Shown piece by piece: positions 1 through 7,609 of a stretch of DNA of 11,775 nt; position 1 is the stretch's first letter, and every line of letters begins with the position of its first letter. Under the pieces are notes generated by a model, which ran no database searches, was not told the DNA's origin, and saw only the letters and a list, made by a program, of their open reading frames with translations. Origin of the DNA: JAWXCM01 sp034408745 (GTDB taxonomy: Bacteria; Acidobacteriota; Terriglobia; Bryobacterales; Bryobacteraceae). Where the stretch lies: assembly GCA_034408745.1 (NCBI GenBank), contig JAWXCM010000257.1, forward strand, positions 1 through 11,775. The letters run 5' to 3'. Both the position numbers and the translations under genes were made by a program.

Positions 1-341
1 CTCCGGCCACCACCGCCACCACCACCGCCGCTGCGATTGCCGCCGTAGCCGCCGCCGCCACCACGATTGCCGCCACCGCCGCCACCTGCACCAGCTTCGC
101 GCGGGCGAGCTTCGTTGACGTTCAGCGCGCGACCGTTAAGCTCTGCGCCATTGAGCTGGCTGATTGCTGTTGCCGCATCCCGACTTTCCGTCATTTCCAC
201 GAACGCAAAACCGCGGGACTGACCCGTGTCACGATCCGTAATGATATTGACGCGCTCCACGGCGCCGTAAGCTGCAAAGGCCGCGTAGAGATCGTCCTGC
301 GTGGTCTGAAAACTGAGATTTCCAACGAAAATGTTGGTCAT
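1..341 (-). CDS. RRM-domain RNA-binding protein with Gly-rich tail (3' end outside window)
   Basis: Small RNA-binding protein of the kind found in cyanobacteria, Acidobacteriota and other bacteria, where such proteins are often cold- or stress-inducible and bind RNA in the cytoplasm. A single RRM fills residues 1-80: RNP2 is IFVGNL (4-9) and RNP1 is RGFAFVEM (43-50), with aromatic residues at the expected places. From about residue 84 the protein becomes a Gly/Asn/Arg/Tyr tail (GGNRGGGGGYGGNRSGG type), an RGG-like low-complexity segment; 113 residues are visible and the gene runs off the left edge. I chose the ATG at 341 because GAAGGA (350-355, minus strand) lies 8 bases upstream; an in-frame ATG at 350 would add only MYP and lose that ribosome site. 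Identification as an RRM protein is firm; the exact RNA targets and any cold response are not visible. Confidence 0.93.
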   Translation of the reverse strand, partial: MTNIFVGNLSFQTTQDDLYAAFAAYGAVERVNIITDRDTGQSRGFAFVEMTESRDAATAISQLNGAELNGRALNVNEARPREAGAGGGGGGNRGGGGGYGGNRSGGGGGGGGR

Positions 342-534
342 TGGGTACATCCTTCGATAAAATTCGTCTCTGTCAGACTGCACTGCGGACCAAAAGAGGA
401 AAGAGGCGGCCGGAAGGCACTCGTCGAAATGGGAGAGGCGGGCAAAGACAATATGAGGATAACACGGATTACTCCGCCATACCACTTCTGCTTCACCGCA
501 CGGCGCGGACCATCCGGCGTAGTTACCGTTTCCG
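342..534. other. Intergenic region between the NHL gene and the RRM gene
   Basis: 193 bases that must hold the promoter and leader of the RRM gene and the 3' end of the NHL transcript. I see no convincing -35/-10 pair on the minus strand, no strong hairpin with a T tract and no cold-shock-like leader that I can name. AT-richer patches at about 450-465 and 356-365 are the likeliest promoter or leader positions. There is no gene here. Confidence 0.4.
350..355 (-). promoter_or_regulatory. Shine-Dalgarno of the RRM gene
   Basis: GAAGGA on the minus strand, 8 bases before the ATG at 341. It overlaps the alternative ATG at 350, so it decides in favour of the downstream start. Confidence 0.6.
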
Positions 535-3500
535 CTACTCAGGAGGGCGGCCAGCCAGCTTGAATGAGGCCGCGTTCGTGACGCCGAAAACACGCGCCTC
601 CACGACAACTTCTGCCACCTTATCAGGGAGATACGGGTTGAAAGTCGCAACACCGGCGGCATCGGTCAGAGCACTTCCCAGCAGACTCAGCGGATTACCC
701 TCCGCCACCCTGACGAACCGAACGGTGATTCCAGCTATCGGCACACCACTCCGGCCGCTAACTGTAATACGCAGCGGCTGCGGCAGGGTAAATTTGTCTG
801 TCACTGACTGCCCGTCGCCGCTCAGCATCGTAACCGTCGACGGTATGTTGCGGGTCAGACGGCGAACTGCATTTTCTCCGTAGTCGGCGAAAGCCAACTC
901 ACCCGACGGCCCGGCGGCGAGCCCCCGCAGATCCGTAACCCGCGCATCGACGGCCGAACCGATACCTTCCACCGCCTTGCCGTTCTCGCGCCCAGCGATC
1001 CGCACCAGACCGAGCGTGTCCGTAAACCGGCGGTCGGTACCCGTCAAATACACCGACTTGCCCGCCGCAATGTACAACGCGCCATCTTTGTCGAAGGCCA
1101 GGCCAGTGGCGTTCTCAAACGCCGCCGTCGAGATGGTCCCGCTGGCCGAAATCTTGCGAACCCGGCCCACCTCCGCTATGAACAACTCGCCGTCCGGATT
1201 CAGGGCGAGGCTGCGAGGCGTGTTGAGCTGGGCAGTGACCGCCTGCCCTCCGTCGCCGCTGGCGCCAGGCGATCCCGTGCCGGCAATCACTGCCAGATTT
1301 CCGTCCGGGCCGATCCGATAAACACGATGATTCGTCGAGTCGGAAACGTAGATTTCTCCGACCCGGCCGCGCGCGATCCCGCCGATTTGACCCAGTCGGG
1401 CCAGTGTCAGGCTTCCCACGATGCTGTTCGGCTGAATTCCGATCACCGCCTGCGTCGGAGCGTCGACAGGCGCACTGGCCGCCACCGCAATCGCGCTGTT
1501 CAGGATCAGGTTGCTGCGTTCGTCCATCGCAAGCGCAGCGTTACCAGAAAGATCGAGGCGCAGGTCGCGGGCATCCCTGCCCGTCGCGGCAGCGCTCACA
1601 AGATCGTTGCCCCCGCCAGCTACGGTGTCGATGGAGCGAGTATTCGTCACGCGTCGAACCCGGTTATTCAGCGAATCCGCGATAAAGGTGTTGCCACCCG
1701 GGTCAATGGCGACCGCTGACGGACCGTAGAGGTAAGCCGACACCGAGTTGCCGCGGTCCCCGCGCATAGTGTCCATGCCAGCAACAGTGCGCACCACATC
1801 AGACCCGTCGACGCGCCGCACACGATGGTTTCGCGTATCGGCGATCAGCAGCAGATCCGACGTATCGATACCAATGCCGTCAGGCGAGAAGAACCGAGCT
1901 TGCGCCACCGGCTGAATTTCACCAGTGAACCCACCGCCCAGCAGTGGGCGACCCGCCCAGGTCGCGATCAGGCCCTCCGGATCAATGATGCGGATGGTGT
2001 TGGCGCTGGAATCGGACAGATAGATGTAGTTGTAGCGGTCCACCGCCAAACCGGAGAGCGGCCCGATCTGCGCGTCGACAGCGGGTCCGCCATCGCCACC
2101 AAAACCCACCTGTCCGTTTCCAGCGATGCGGGTGGCCCTGCCATTCTGGTCGATCCGAAGCAGCATGTTGGATGCATACACATACACGTTGCTGGCGGTA
2201 TCAACCGCAACCAGACTGGGTGAACAAAGCGGAATCGATGCCGCCGGACCTGGCCCCTGATACTCTCCGCACGTTCCGGTGCCGGCAAAGGTGCGGACCT
2301 GCCCGTTGGCGAGCACGCGGACCCGGTTGTTGCCGCTGTCGGCGATATAGAGGTTGCCCCGGCGGTCGGCAGCCACCGAGCTAACCCCGTCAAAAACGGC
2401 CTGTGCGGCAGGTCCGTTGTCTCCACTATAGCCGCGGCGGCCGATCTGGCCCGTGGCGTAAGTGCGGACGCGATTCCGGGGATCGATGCGATAGATATGG
2501 TCGGCCGTGGCGTAGATCAGCTGTCCGTTCCCCGGATCCGTCGACAGTGCGGTAAGCGTACCGGAGGTCAGCGTAAACGTCGTGCTGAGAACACCATCGG
2601 TGCCGACACGGCGGATGGCACGGTCGCCCGTGACGAAATACACGTTGTTCGCCGTATCAGCGGTCGGAAAGCGGGGCAGATTGACGACGGTCTCAGTAGC
2701 CTGGCGACCATCCTCCACCGGCAACGGCGCTCCGGCGATGGTCTCGATTACCCACGGATAGCCGTTCACCGGACCAGTGGTGAAATTCCAGATTGCAGAC
2801 GCGGTGCCGCCAACCTCGTTGAAGGAAACCACTTGCCAGTAGTACGTCGTTTCGGGCGCGAGGCCATTGATGGTGATCCGGGAATCGCTCAGCCCCGCCA
2901 CCTGCTGAAGGTTGTTTTCCGACGTGCCCGCATACAGGATGTACTGAATCGCACCTCCTCCGGTCCAGCTAAATATGGGAGAGGTGGACTGTGCAAACGA
3001 GTTATTGGGCGGCGCGGGCGCGCTCGGCCGCGGAGGCGGAATGGCAGCCGATGTGGTGGTGGTGAAGCTGAACAGTGGCGATTCTGTCGGCGGCTGCGGC
3101 GGAAACTGCGTGCGAATCTGCCAGTAATAACGGGTGCGGTCGGCAAGGTCATTGCCCAGCTTCAGCGATCCGCCCGAGGTGGAGCCGATGTTTGTCAACG
3201 CGTCGGGTGACGTGCCGAACATCACGGCATAGCTGGTGGCATTGAGGAGCGTGGTCCAGCGCAGAGTAACGTCCTTTGGCCAGATGTCCTGGGATCCGTC
3301 AGGCGGCAGCACAGACTCGATAGTGCCCGTGAAGCCGGGCCGCAGAAAGCGAACCCGCTGGTTGCCGGTGTCGGCGAAGAAGACGTTGCCGCCGCGATCC
3401 ACCGTCAGACCCATGGGACTGTTGACCAGCGCCGAGACGGACGGCCCGCCGTCTCCCGAGTAGCCCGGGTCGCCGAGCCCGATCAGCGAATATTCTTTGC

Positions 3501-4185
3501 CGGCAATCACCTTGGTGATGCGGATACCGGACAGATATACATCGCCCCACCGGTCGGCTGCCACTCGCGTCGACGGGCTTGCGACCTTCGCGCCTGGAAT
3601 CGACGAAACGGCGCCGGTGGGGGCGATCAGATAAACTCCCTCGCCAGCAATCGCGTAAGCCCCTGTGTTGCCGGAGTACAGCGACGTAACCGGAGCGGGC
3701 AGGGTCGCCAGATCCGTAATGCCGTTGCTCGCGACGCGGTAAATTCGTGCGCCGTCGGCGACGAGCACCGTGCCGGTTGGCTCGGCTGCAATGGCGCCGA
3801 TGCTGTTAAAGCCCCCGCCCGGTCCGCTGACCAGGGTATCGGCTCCACTTACCGCAATCGAACGCAGCTTTGCACCGGAGGCGATGAACAGGGTTCCGCG
3901 GATGTCGACTGCAATGTCGGTGATGGGATCGTCGGACGTGGCAACCGTCGCGATGCGACCGTTGGTTTCGACCCGCCGCACCCTGCGGTTTTCCGTGTCG
4001 GCGATGTAGAGCCTGCCGGAGGAGTCGAGCGCGAGGGCTGTGGGCGCATTCAGTTGTGCCCGGCTTGCAGGGCCACCGTCACCGGAAAAGCCCCCGATTC
4101 CATTTCCCGCAAGTGTTTCAACGCTGTAGCCTTGCTGCGCGAAGCAGGCGGCTGCAGCGCAAAACAGAAATAACAGATACCGCAT
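535..4185 (-). CDS. Secreted NHL-repeat beta-propeller protein with two fibronectin-III-like domains
   Basis: 1216-residue exported protein. It opens with a Sec signal peptide (residues 1-16, MRYLLFLFC..ACFA, cut before QQ). NHL-type blades with the (I/L)YIADxxNxRVR signature lie near 59-70, 268-279, 611-623, 719-731, 778-790, 833-844, 944-956 and 1097-1109. Each array is punctuated by a linker of the form GxSGDGGPAxxAQLNxP (31-46, 241-256, 585-600, 694-708, 974-990). Two fibronectin-III-like domains (about 288-376 and 387-471, each with a YYWQ motif and ending FxFTT or NFTT) split the first propeller from the rest. The last 100 residues resemble a Big-1/Ig-like domain (GVPIAGITVRFVRV, DAAGVATFNPY). 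NHL proteins of this layout are numerous in Acidobacteriota and probably act in the periplasm or at the surface in binding; no catalytic motif is seen. Start: the ATG precedes the signal peptide directly, with no Shine-Dalgarno. Ligand unknown. Confidence 0.93.
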   Translation of the reverse strand: MRYLLFLFCAAAACFAQQGYSVETLAGNGIGGFSGDGGPASRAQLNAPTALALDSSGRLYIADTENRRVRRVETNGRIATVATSDDPITDIAVDIRGTLFIASGAKLRSIAVSGADTLVSGPGGGFNSIGAIAAEPTGTVLVADGARIYRVASNGITDLATLPAPVTSLYSGNTGAYAIAGEGVYLIAPTGAVSSIPGAKVASPSTRVAADRWGDVYLSGIRITKVIAGKEYSLIGLGDPGYSGDGGPSVSALVNSPMGLTVDRGGNVFFADTGNQRVRFLRPGFTGTIESVLPPDGSQDIWPKDVTLRWTTLLNATSYAVMFGTSPDALTNIGSTSGGSLKLGNDLADRTRYYWQIRTQFPPQPPTESPLFSFTTTTSAAIPPPRPSAPAPPNNSFAQSTSPIFSWTGGGAIQYILYAGTSENNLQQVAGLSDSRITINGLAPETTYYWQVVSFNEVGGTASAIWNFTTGPVNGYPWVIETIAGAPLPVEDGRQATETVVNLPRFPTADTANNVYFVTGDRAIRRVGTDGVLSTTFTLTSGTLTALSTDPGNGQLIYATADHIYRIDPRNRVRTYATGQIGRRGYSGDNGPAAQAVFDGVSSVAADRRGNLYIADSGNNRVRVLANGQVRTFAGTGTCGEYQGPGPAASIPLCSPSLVAVDTASNVYVYASNMLLRIDQNGRATRIAGNGQVGFGGDGGPAVDAQIGPLSGLAVDRYNYIYLSDSSANTIRIIDPEGLIATWAGRPLLGGGFTGEIQPVAQARFFSPDGIGIDTSDLLLIADTRNHRVRRVDGSDVVRTVAGMDTMRGDRGNSVSAYLYGPSAVAIDPGGNTFIADSLNNRVRRVTNTRSIDTVAGGGNDLVSAAATGRDARDLRLDLSGNAALAMDERSNLILNSAIAVAASAPVDAPTQAVIGIQPNSIVGSLTLARLGQIGGIARGRVGEIYVSDSTNHRVYRIGPDGNLAVIAGTGSPGASGDGGQAVTAQLNTPRSLALNPDGELFIAEVGRVRKISASGTISTAAFENATGLAFDKDGALYIAAGKSVYLTGTDRRFTDTLGLVRIAGRENGKAVEGIGSAVDARVTDLRGLAAGPSGELAFADYGENAVRRLTRNIPSTVTMLSGDGQSVTDKFTLPQPLRITVSGRSGVPIAGITVRFVRVAEGNPLSLLGSALTDAAGVATFNPYLPDKVAEVVVEARVFGVTNAASFKLAGRPPE

Positions 4186-4196
4186 GATCGCCCGCT

Positions 4197-4202
4197 ATTA
4201 TC
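4197..4202 (-). promoter_or_regulatory. Possible -10 box of the NHL gene
   Basis: GATAAT on the minus strand, 11 bases before the ATG at 4185, would start transcription about 4 bases before the coding sequence. I find no good -35 17 bases further up and no Shine-Dalgarno. The NHL gene may instead, or also, be read through from the MIOX gene 52 bases upstream. Confidence 0.25.
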
Positions 4203-4214
4203 CCACGGGCACCC

Positions 4215-4237
4215 AAAACCGCGCCCGCACCCCGGGC
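4215..4237 (-). terminator. Weak terminator-like hairpin after the MIOX gene
   Basis: Directly after the MIOX stop the minus strand reads GCCCG-GGGTG-CGGGC (a 5-bp all-GC stem with a 5-base loop, 4237-4223), followed by GCGG and a short TTTT (4218-4215). The T tract is short and a run of G follows, so any termination would be partial. It could equally be chance in GC-rich DNA. Confidence 0.22.
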
Positions 4238-5095
4238 CTACCAGCGAAGTTTCGCGGGGAAAAACTCGGCGATCAGTTCTTCGTAATACGGCCGGACCGC
4301 GGCAACGTTCACGCGATCATGCCCCTTTGAGTAGAGGTCGTAGGGGTTGAAGGTTTTCACCGCTTCGAACAACTCATGATCCTGCGCGGTCATGAGGTGG
4401 CCGTAAGCGCCTTCGCGATGAATCGGATAGCAGGAGTGGTAGCGGATGATGTACTGCGCCGGTTCGGGCAGGTAGTCACGCGTGACCATGTACATGTACT
4501 CGTCGTGTCCCCACGACAGATCCACGTTCGACAGCCCACAGTTTGGCTCGTAGATGCCGTTCTCGGTCTGATAAACGGCAATCTGTGAATCGGGGTTATC
4601 GGCGAAAAACTCCGGGTAAACGATTTTGTCCGACCACGCACATCCCGTCGGGAATGTGTCGCCGACGACGGCCCACTGCGGCTCGCCCCACAGACACAGC
4701 ACTTTGCCGAGGTCGTGGATCAGCCCGGTGAGCTGCATCCAGCGGGGATGACCATCGCGCCGAATCGCTTCCGCGGTCTGCAGATTGTGCTCGATCTGCG
4801 AAAGATCAGTGTCCGGATCGCTGTCGTCCACCAGCGTGTTCAGGAAATCCATCGCCTCCCAGATGCCCATCTGTGTTTTGTTGAGCCCACCCCACTCGCG
4901 CCGCTTCGCGAGTGCAAAGTCGCGAGTCTGGTGCTTGTGGTTCAGCCGGTAGAACTCACGAACCACGGGAGGAGTCTTGTCGTCGTATTGGCGGAATTTC
5001 TCCTTTTCCTTGCCCTGCTGATAGCGTTCGGAGAGATTATCTTCCCACTGGCTGAGGCTTTCCAGCGGTCCGTTGCTGGTGGTTGTGGTGGTCAT
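4238..5095 (-). CDS. miox: Myo-inositol oxygenase (MIOX)
   Basis: 285 residues, the same length as human MIOX. MIOX is a cytosolic diiron enzyme that uses O2 to cleave myo-inositol to D-glucuronate. Every diiron ligand of the family can be placed: His103 (IEHNLQTAEAIR), His127-Asp128 (GLIHDLGKV), His197 (SWGHDEYMY), His220 (IIRYHSCYPIH) and Asp253 (FNPYDLYSK); substrate-site lysines 131 and 257 are also present, as is the hallmark GEPQWAVVGDTFP (137-149). The N-terminus is a short Thr-rich lead (MTTTTTSNG). The ATG is preceded by AGGAG seven bases upstream. The family is mainly eukaryotic, with scattered bacterial members. No inositol transporter, dehydrogenase or uronate isomerase lies beside it; the next gene on this strand encodes the NHL protein, and a PQQ-type propeller gene diverges from it. 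Assignment is firm; its metabolic role here is inference. Confidence 0.97.
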   Translation of the reverse strand: MTTTTTSNGPLESLSQWEDNLSERYQQGKEKEKFRQYDDKTPPVVREFYRLNHKHQTRDFALAKRREWGGLNKTQMGIWEAMDFLNTLVDDSDPDTDLSQIEHNLQTAEAIRRDGHPRWMQLTGLIHDLGKVLCLWGEPQWAVVGDTFPTGCAWSDKIVYPEFFADNPDSQIAVYQTENGIYEPNCGLSNVDLSWGHDEYMYMVTRDYLPEPAQYIIRYHSCYPIHREGAYGHLMTAQDHELFEAVKTFNPYDLYSKGHDRVNVAAVRPYYEELIAEFFPAKLRW

Positions 5096-5102
5096 GCGGC
5101 TA

Positions 5103-5107
5103 CTCCT
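5103..5107 (-). promoter_or_regulatory. Shine-Dalgarno of MIOX
   Basis: AGGAG on the minus strand with a 7-base spacer to the ATG at 5095. It fixes the start, and the short Thr-rich N-terminus follows from it. Confidence 0.65.
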
Positions 5108-5118
5108 GTTCCATCGTC

Positions 5119-5125
5119 TATTGTA
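5119..5125. promoter_or_regulatory. Symmetric -10-like box between MIOX and the PQQ-propeller gene
   Basis: TATTGTA in the 56-base gap between divergent genes. The minus strand reads TACAAT (5125-5120), one base off the TATAAT consensus, and would start MIOX mRNA near 5113 with a short leader holding AGGAG. The plus strand reads TATTGT (5119-5124), a poorer -10. The -35 matches are weak on both sides (TTTTCT-like for MIOX). Confidence 0.38.
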
Positions 5126-5151
5126 GGCGGTGCGAGAATCGAAGAAAAGCT

Positions 5152-6354
5152 ATGTTGAAACGGCGCGAAATCTTGTACATGCTGACCGGCGCTTCGGTCT
5201 CGGCGTCCACCCAGGACTGGCCCCAGTGGCGCGGACCGAATCGTGACGGCGCAGTTCCTTCCGCTCAGACCGTCCCAGCGTGGCCCGAACGCCTGAAGCA
5301 GGGATGGAAGACGGGCGTGGGAGAAGGCCACTCCTCCCCTCTCGTCAGCGGCGGCAAAGTGATCCAGTTCGCCAGGCAGGCCGACCGTGAAGTAACCGTG
5401 AGCCTCGACCTCGCCTCCGGCAGAAAGCTGTGGGAGCAGAGCTACGCCGCGCCTTACGAAATGAACCCCGCGGCTGCCTCCCATGGAAAGGGCCCCAAGT
5501 CGACTCCACTGCTCTCTGGCGGCAAACTGTACACGTTCGGCATCAGTGGGATCCTGTCGTGCCACGATGCGGCATCCGGCAAACTCGTGTGGCGGTACGA
5601 ATCCGGATCGCATTGGAAGACCGCGTCGCCAACCTTCGGCGTCGCCACCTCGCCCATCGCCGTTGGCAGCGACGTCGTCCTGCACGTCGGCACCGACAAA
5701 GACGGCGCTCTCACGGCTTTCGATGCGGCGACGGGCAAGGTCCGCTGGCAGTGGAAGGGCGAAGGCCCGGCCTACTCATCGCCGGTGCTCCTCCAGTCGA
5801 CGCTCGTCACCTTTTCGGCCGAGCGATTCCTCGGGATCAATGCCACTAACGGCACCGTCGAGTGGGAGGTGCCGTTCACCACTCCCTACACTCAGAACTC
5901 TGTTACCCCGTTTGTCATAGGCGACGTGGTTGTTTACGGTGGCCTGACTCACCCCATGACGGCCGCCCGAGTCGTCGGGAAGCAACTGCAGAAACTCTGG
6001 GAGAACAAGGACGCAGGCATGTACATGAGCTCCCCCGTGATGGCGGCGGGGCTGCTGCACGGCCTGTCGAACCGCAACAAGGGCCAGTTCATCTCAGTGG
6101 ATCCGAAGTCCGGTAAGACCGTATGGACCAGCGACGGCCGGCAGGGCGACAACGCGGCTCTGATCGCCCAGGGCGACACCGTGTTCGCGCTCACCACCGA
6201 CTCCGAACTGCACGTCCTGAGAGCCTCCGCCAAAGGCCTCGAGCCGTTGCGCAAGTACACCGTGGCAAACTCGCCTACCTGGGCGCATCCTGTAATTCTC
6301 GGCAACCGGGTGGTGGTGAAAGACAAGGATTCGCTCGCCCTCTGGACGGCATAG
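5152..6354 (+). CDS. PQQ-like beta-propeller repeat protein (exported, BamB-like fold)
   Basis: 400 residues. Five or more repeats of the form D-A-A/x-S/T-G-K-x-x-W mark propeller blades (85-96, 138-149, 190-201, 229-240, 316-327), and QWRGPNRDG (25-33) is the motif that opens many planctomycete and acidobacterial proteins of this type. The N-terminus KRREILYMLTGASVSAS has adjacent arginines followed by EIL, so a Tat-type export signal is possible, though the hydrophobic stretch is short. The fold is shared by BamB and by PQQ dehydrogenases, but the calcium- and PQQ-binding residues and the cytochrome domain of a dehydrogenase are not seen, so I call no enzyme activity. I chose the ATG at 5152 because the frame upstream (to 5083) overlaps MIOX and would bury the signal. 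The ribosome site is weak (GAAGAA). lysA follows 15 bases later, so the two are probably co-transcribed. Confidence 0.88.
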   Translation: MLKRREILYMLTGASVSASTQDWPQWRGPNRDGAVPSAQTVPAWPERLKQGWKTGVGEGHSSPLVSGGKVIQFARQADREVTVSLDLASGRKLWEQSYAAPYEMNPAAASHGKGPKSTPLLSGGKLYTFGISGILSCHDAASGKLVWRYESGSHWKTASPTFGVATSPIAVGSDVVLHVGTDKDGALTAFDAATGKVRWQWKGEGPAYSSPVLLQSTLVTFSAERFLGINATNGTVEWEVPFTTPYTQNSVTPFVIGDVVVYGGLTHPMTAARVVGKQLQKLWENKDAGMYMSSPVMAAGLLHGLSNRNKGQFISVDPKSGKTVWTSDGRQGDNAALIAQGDTVFALTTDSELHVLRASAKGLEPLRKYTVANSPTWAHPVILGNRVVVKDKDSLALWTA

Positions 6355-6369
6355 TTCAAACTGTAGAGA

Positions 6370-7608
6370 ATGCCTTACAGCTATGAGCGGAACACCTTGT
6401 TCTGCGACGGGGTTGCTCTGCCGGCCATCGCAGCTGAGGTGGGAACTCCGTGCTACGTCTACTCCGCGTCCGACATCGTTGGGCGCTGGCGAGCCTATGA
6501 CCGCGCGCTGGCCGGTGTCCCGCACATGGTTTGCTATGCGGTTAAAGCCAATTCCAACCTGAGCATCCTGCGCCTCCTCGCGGCGGAAGGCTCGGGCTTC
6601 GACCTGGTCTCGGGCGGCGAGTTGCATCGCGTCCTTCGCGCTGGCGGCGATCCTGGCAAAGTTGTCTTCTCCGGAGTCGGCAAAACGGCCGAGGAGATCG
6701 AACTCGGACTGCGCCAGGACATCCGCTCCTTCAACTGCGAATCGGAAGCCGAGCTCGCCCTGGTCAACGAAATCGCAGGGCGGCTGGGCAAAAAGGCGCG
6801 AATGGCCCTGCGCGTTAATCCCGAGGTGGACGCCGCAACCCACCCCTACATCTCGACAGGCATGAGCGACCACAAGTTCGGCATCGACAGCGCCGCGGTC
6901 GACGCGGTGTACGCGCGGGCTGCCGCGTTGCCGAATCTCGACGTTGAGGGCGTGAGCTGCCACATTGGCTCGCAGATCCTCGACCCGAGTCCGCTGATGG
7001 AAGCCGTCGACAAGATGCTCGCGCTGGTAGCCCGGCTGCGCGCTGCCGGCATCCACATCCGACACCTCGACCTGGGCGGCGGGCTTGGCGTACAGTATCG
7101 CCCCACCGACGAAGCACCCGCGATCCCCGACGTGGTCCGCGGCATCCTCGAGCGCGTTGCCTCCTGCGATCTGGAAGTGAGCGTCGAGCCCGGCCGCAGC
7201 ATCGTCGCCGAAGCAGGCGTGCTGCTGACCCGCGTCCTTTATCGCAAGCAAACCGCGCGCAAGCAATTCGTAGTGGTCGACGCGGCAATGAATGATCTGA
7301 TCCGGCCCGCGCTCTATAAATCGCATCACGAAATCATTCCGGTGGTGCGGGACGGGTCGCGGCCGGAGATCACGGCCGACATCGTGGGGCCCATCTGCGA
7401 GACTGGCGATTTCCTCGCCCGCGGCCGGGATATCCCCACGGTGGAAAGCGGTGAGCTGATGGCCGTGATGACGGCTGGTGCGTATGGCTTCGCGCAGTCG
7501 TCAAACTACAACTCGCGGCCTCGAGCCGCCGAAGTTTTGGTGGAAGGCGACACGTGGCGCGTAGTCCGCACCCGCGAGACCTTCGAAGACCTGATTCGAG
7601 GCGAGTGA
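6370..7608 (+). CDS. lysA: Diaminopimelate decarboxylase
   Basis: 412 residues, normal length for LysA, the PLP enzyme that decarboxylates meso-diaminopimelate to L-lysine in the cytoplasm. The alanine-racemase-like barrel carries the PLP lysine in YAVKAN (Lys59), the SGGEL loop (81-85), HIGSQ (198-202), the phosphate-binding GGGLG (236-240) and EPGRS (273-277). The C-terminal domain has the active-site CETGD (343-347; Cys343) and YGFAQSSNYNSRPRAAEVLV (from 372). These together separate it from arginine and ornithine decarboxylases of the same fold. The ATG is 15 bases after the PQQ-propeller stop; the ribosome site is poor (TAGAGA touching the start), so translation may depend partly on coupling. 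A CHR transporter gene begins one base after its stop. All catalytic positions are intact. Confidence 0.97.
   Translation: MPYSYERNTLFCDGVALPAIAAEVGTPCYVYSASDIVGRWRAYDRALAGVPHMVCYAVKANSNLSILRLLAAEGSGFDLVSGGELHRVLRAGGDPGKVVFSGVGKTAEEIELGLRQDIRSFNCESEAELALVNEIAGRLGKKARMALRVNPEVDAATHPYISTGMSDHKFGIDSAAVDAVYARAAALPNLDVEGVSCHIGSQILDPSPLMEAVDKMLALVARLRAAGIHIRHLDLGGGLGVQYRPTDEAPAIPDVVRGILERVASCDLEVSVEPGRSIVAEAGVLLTRVLYRKQTARKQFVVVDAAMNDLIRPALYKSHHEIIPVVRDGSRPEITADIVGPICETGDFLARGRDIPTVESGELMAVMTAGAYGFAQSSNYNSRPRAAEVLVEGDTWRVVRTRETFEDLIRGE
7598..7601 (+). promoter_or_regulatory. Shine-Dalgarno for the GTG start of the first CHR gene
   Basis: GAGG inside the last codons of lysA, 8 bases before the GTG at 7610. 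It supports a GTG start and coupling to lysA translation. Confidence 0.5.
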
Positions 7609-7609
7609 A

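Noticed and set aside
1..100. Triplet-like repeat of GCC/ACC at the left edge, as a tandem repeat or CRISPR-like array
   Set aside because: It is simply the Gly-codon tail of the RRM protein; there are no equal repeats with spacers.
2497..3210. Plus-strand open frame of 237 codons inside the NHL gene
   Set aside because: Arg/Gly-rich shadow of the NHL coding strand without any domain; the minus-strand frame shows NHL and FN3 motifs throughout.
4186..4237. Extra small gene or strong terminator between MIOX and the NHL gene
   Set aside because: Only 52 bases; the hairpin has a 5-bp stem and four T, so it is listed at low confidence and no ORF is called.
5083..5151. 23-residue extension of the PQQ-propeller protein
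   Set aside because: It would overlap the start of MIOX and place the export signal inside the protein. The ATG at 5152 gives a sensible N-terminus.
6094..7329. Long open frame of 411 codons on the minus strand over lysA
   Set aside because: It is a mirror of the high-GC lysA codons, with no recognisable domain and His/Asp/Gln/Arg-rich composition; lysA on the plus strand has all catalytic motifs.
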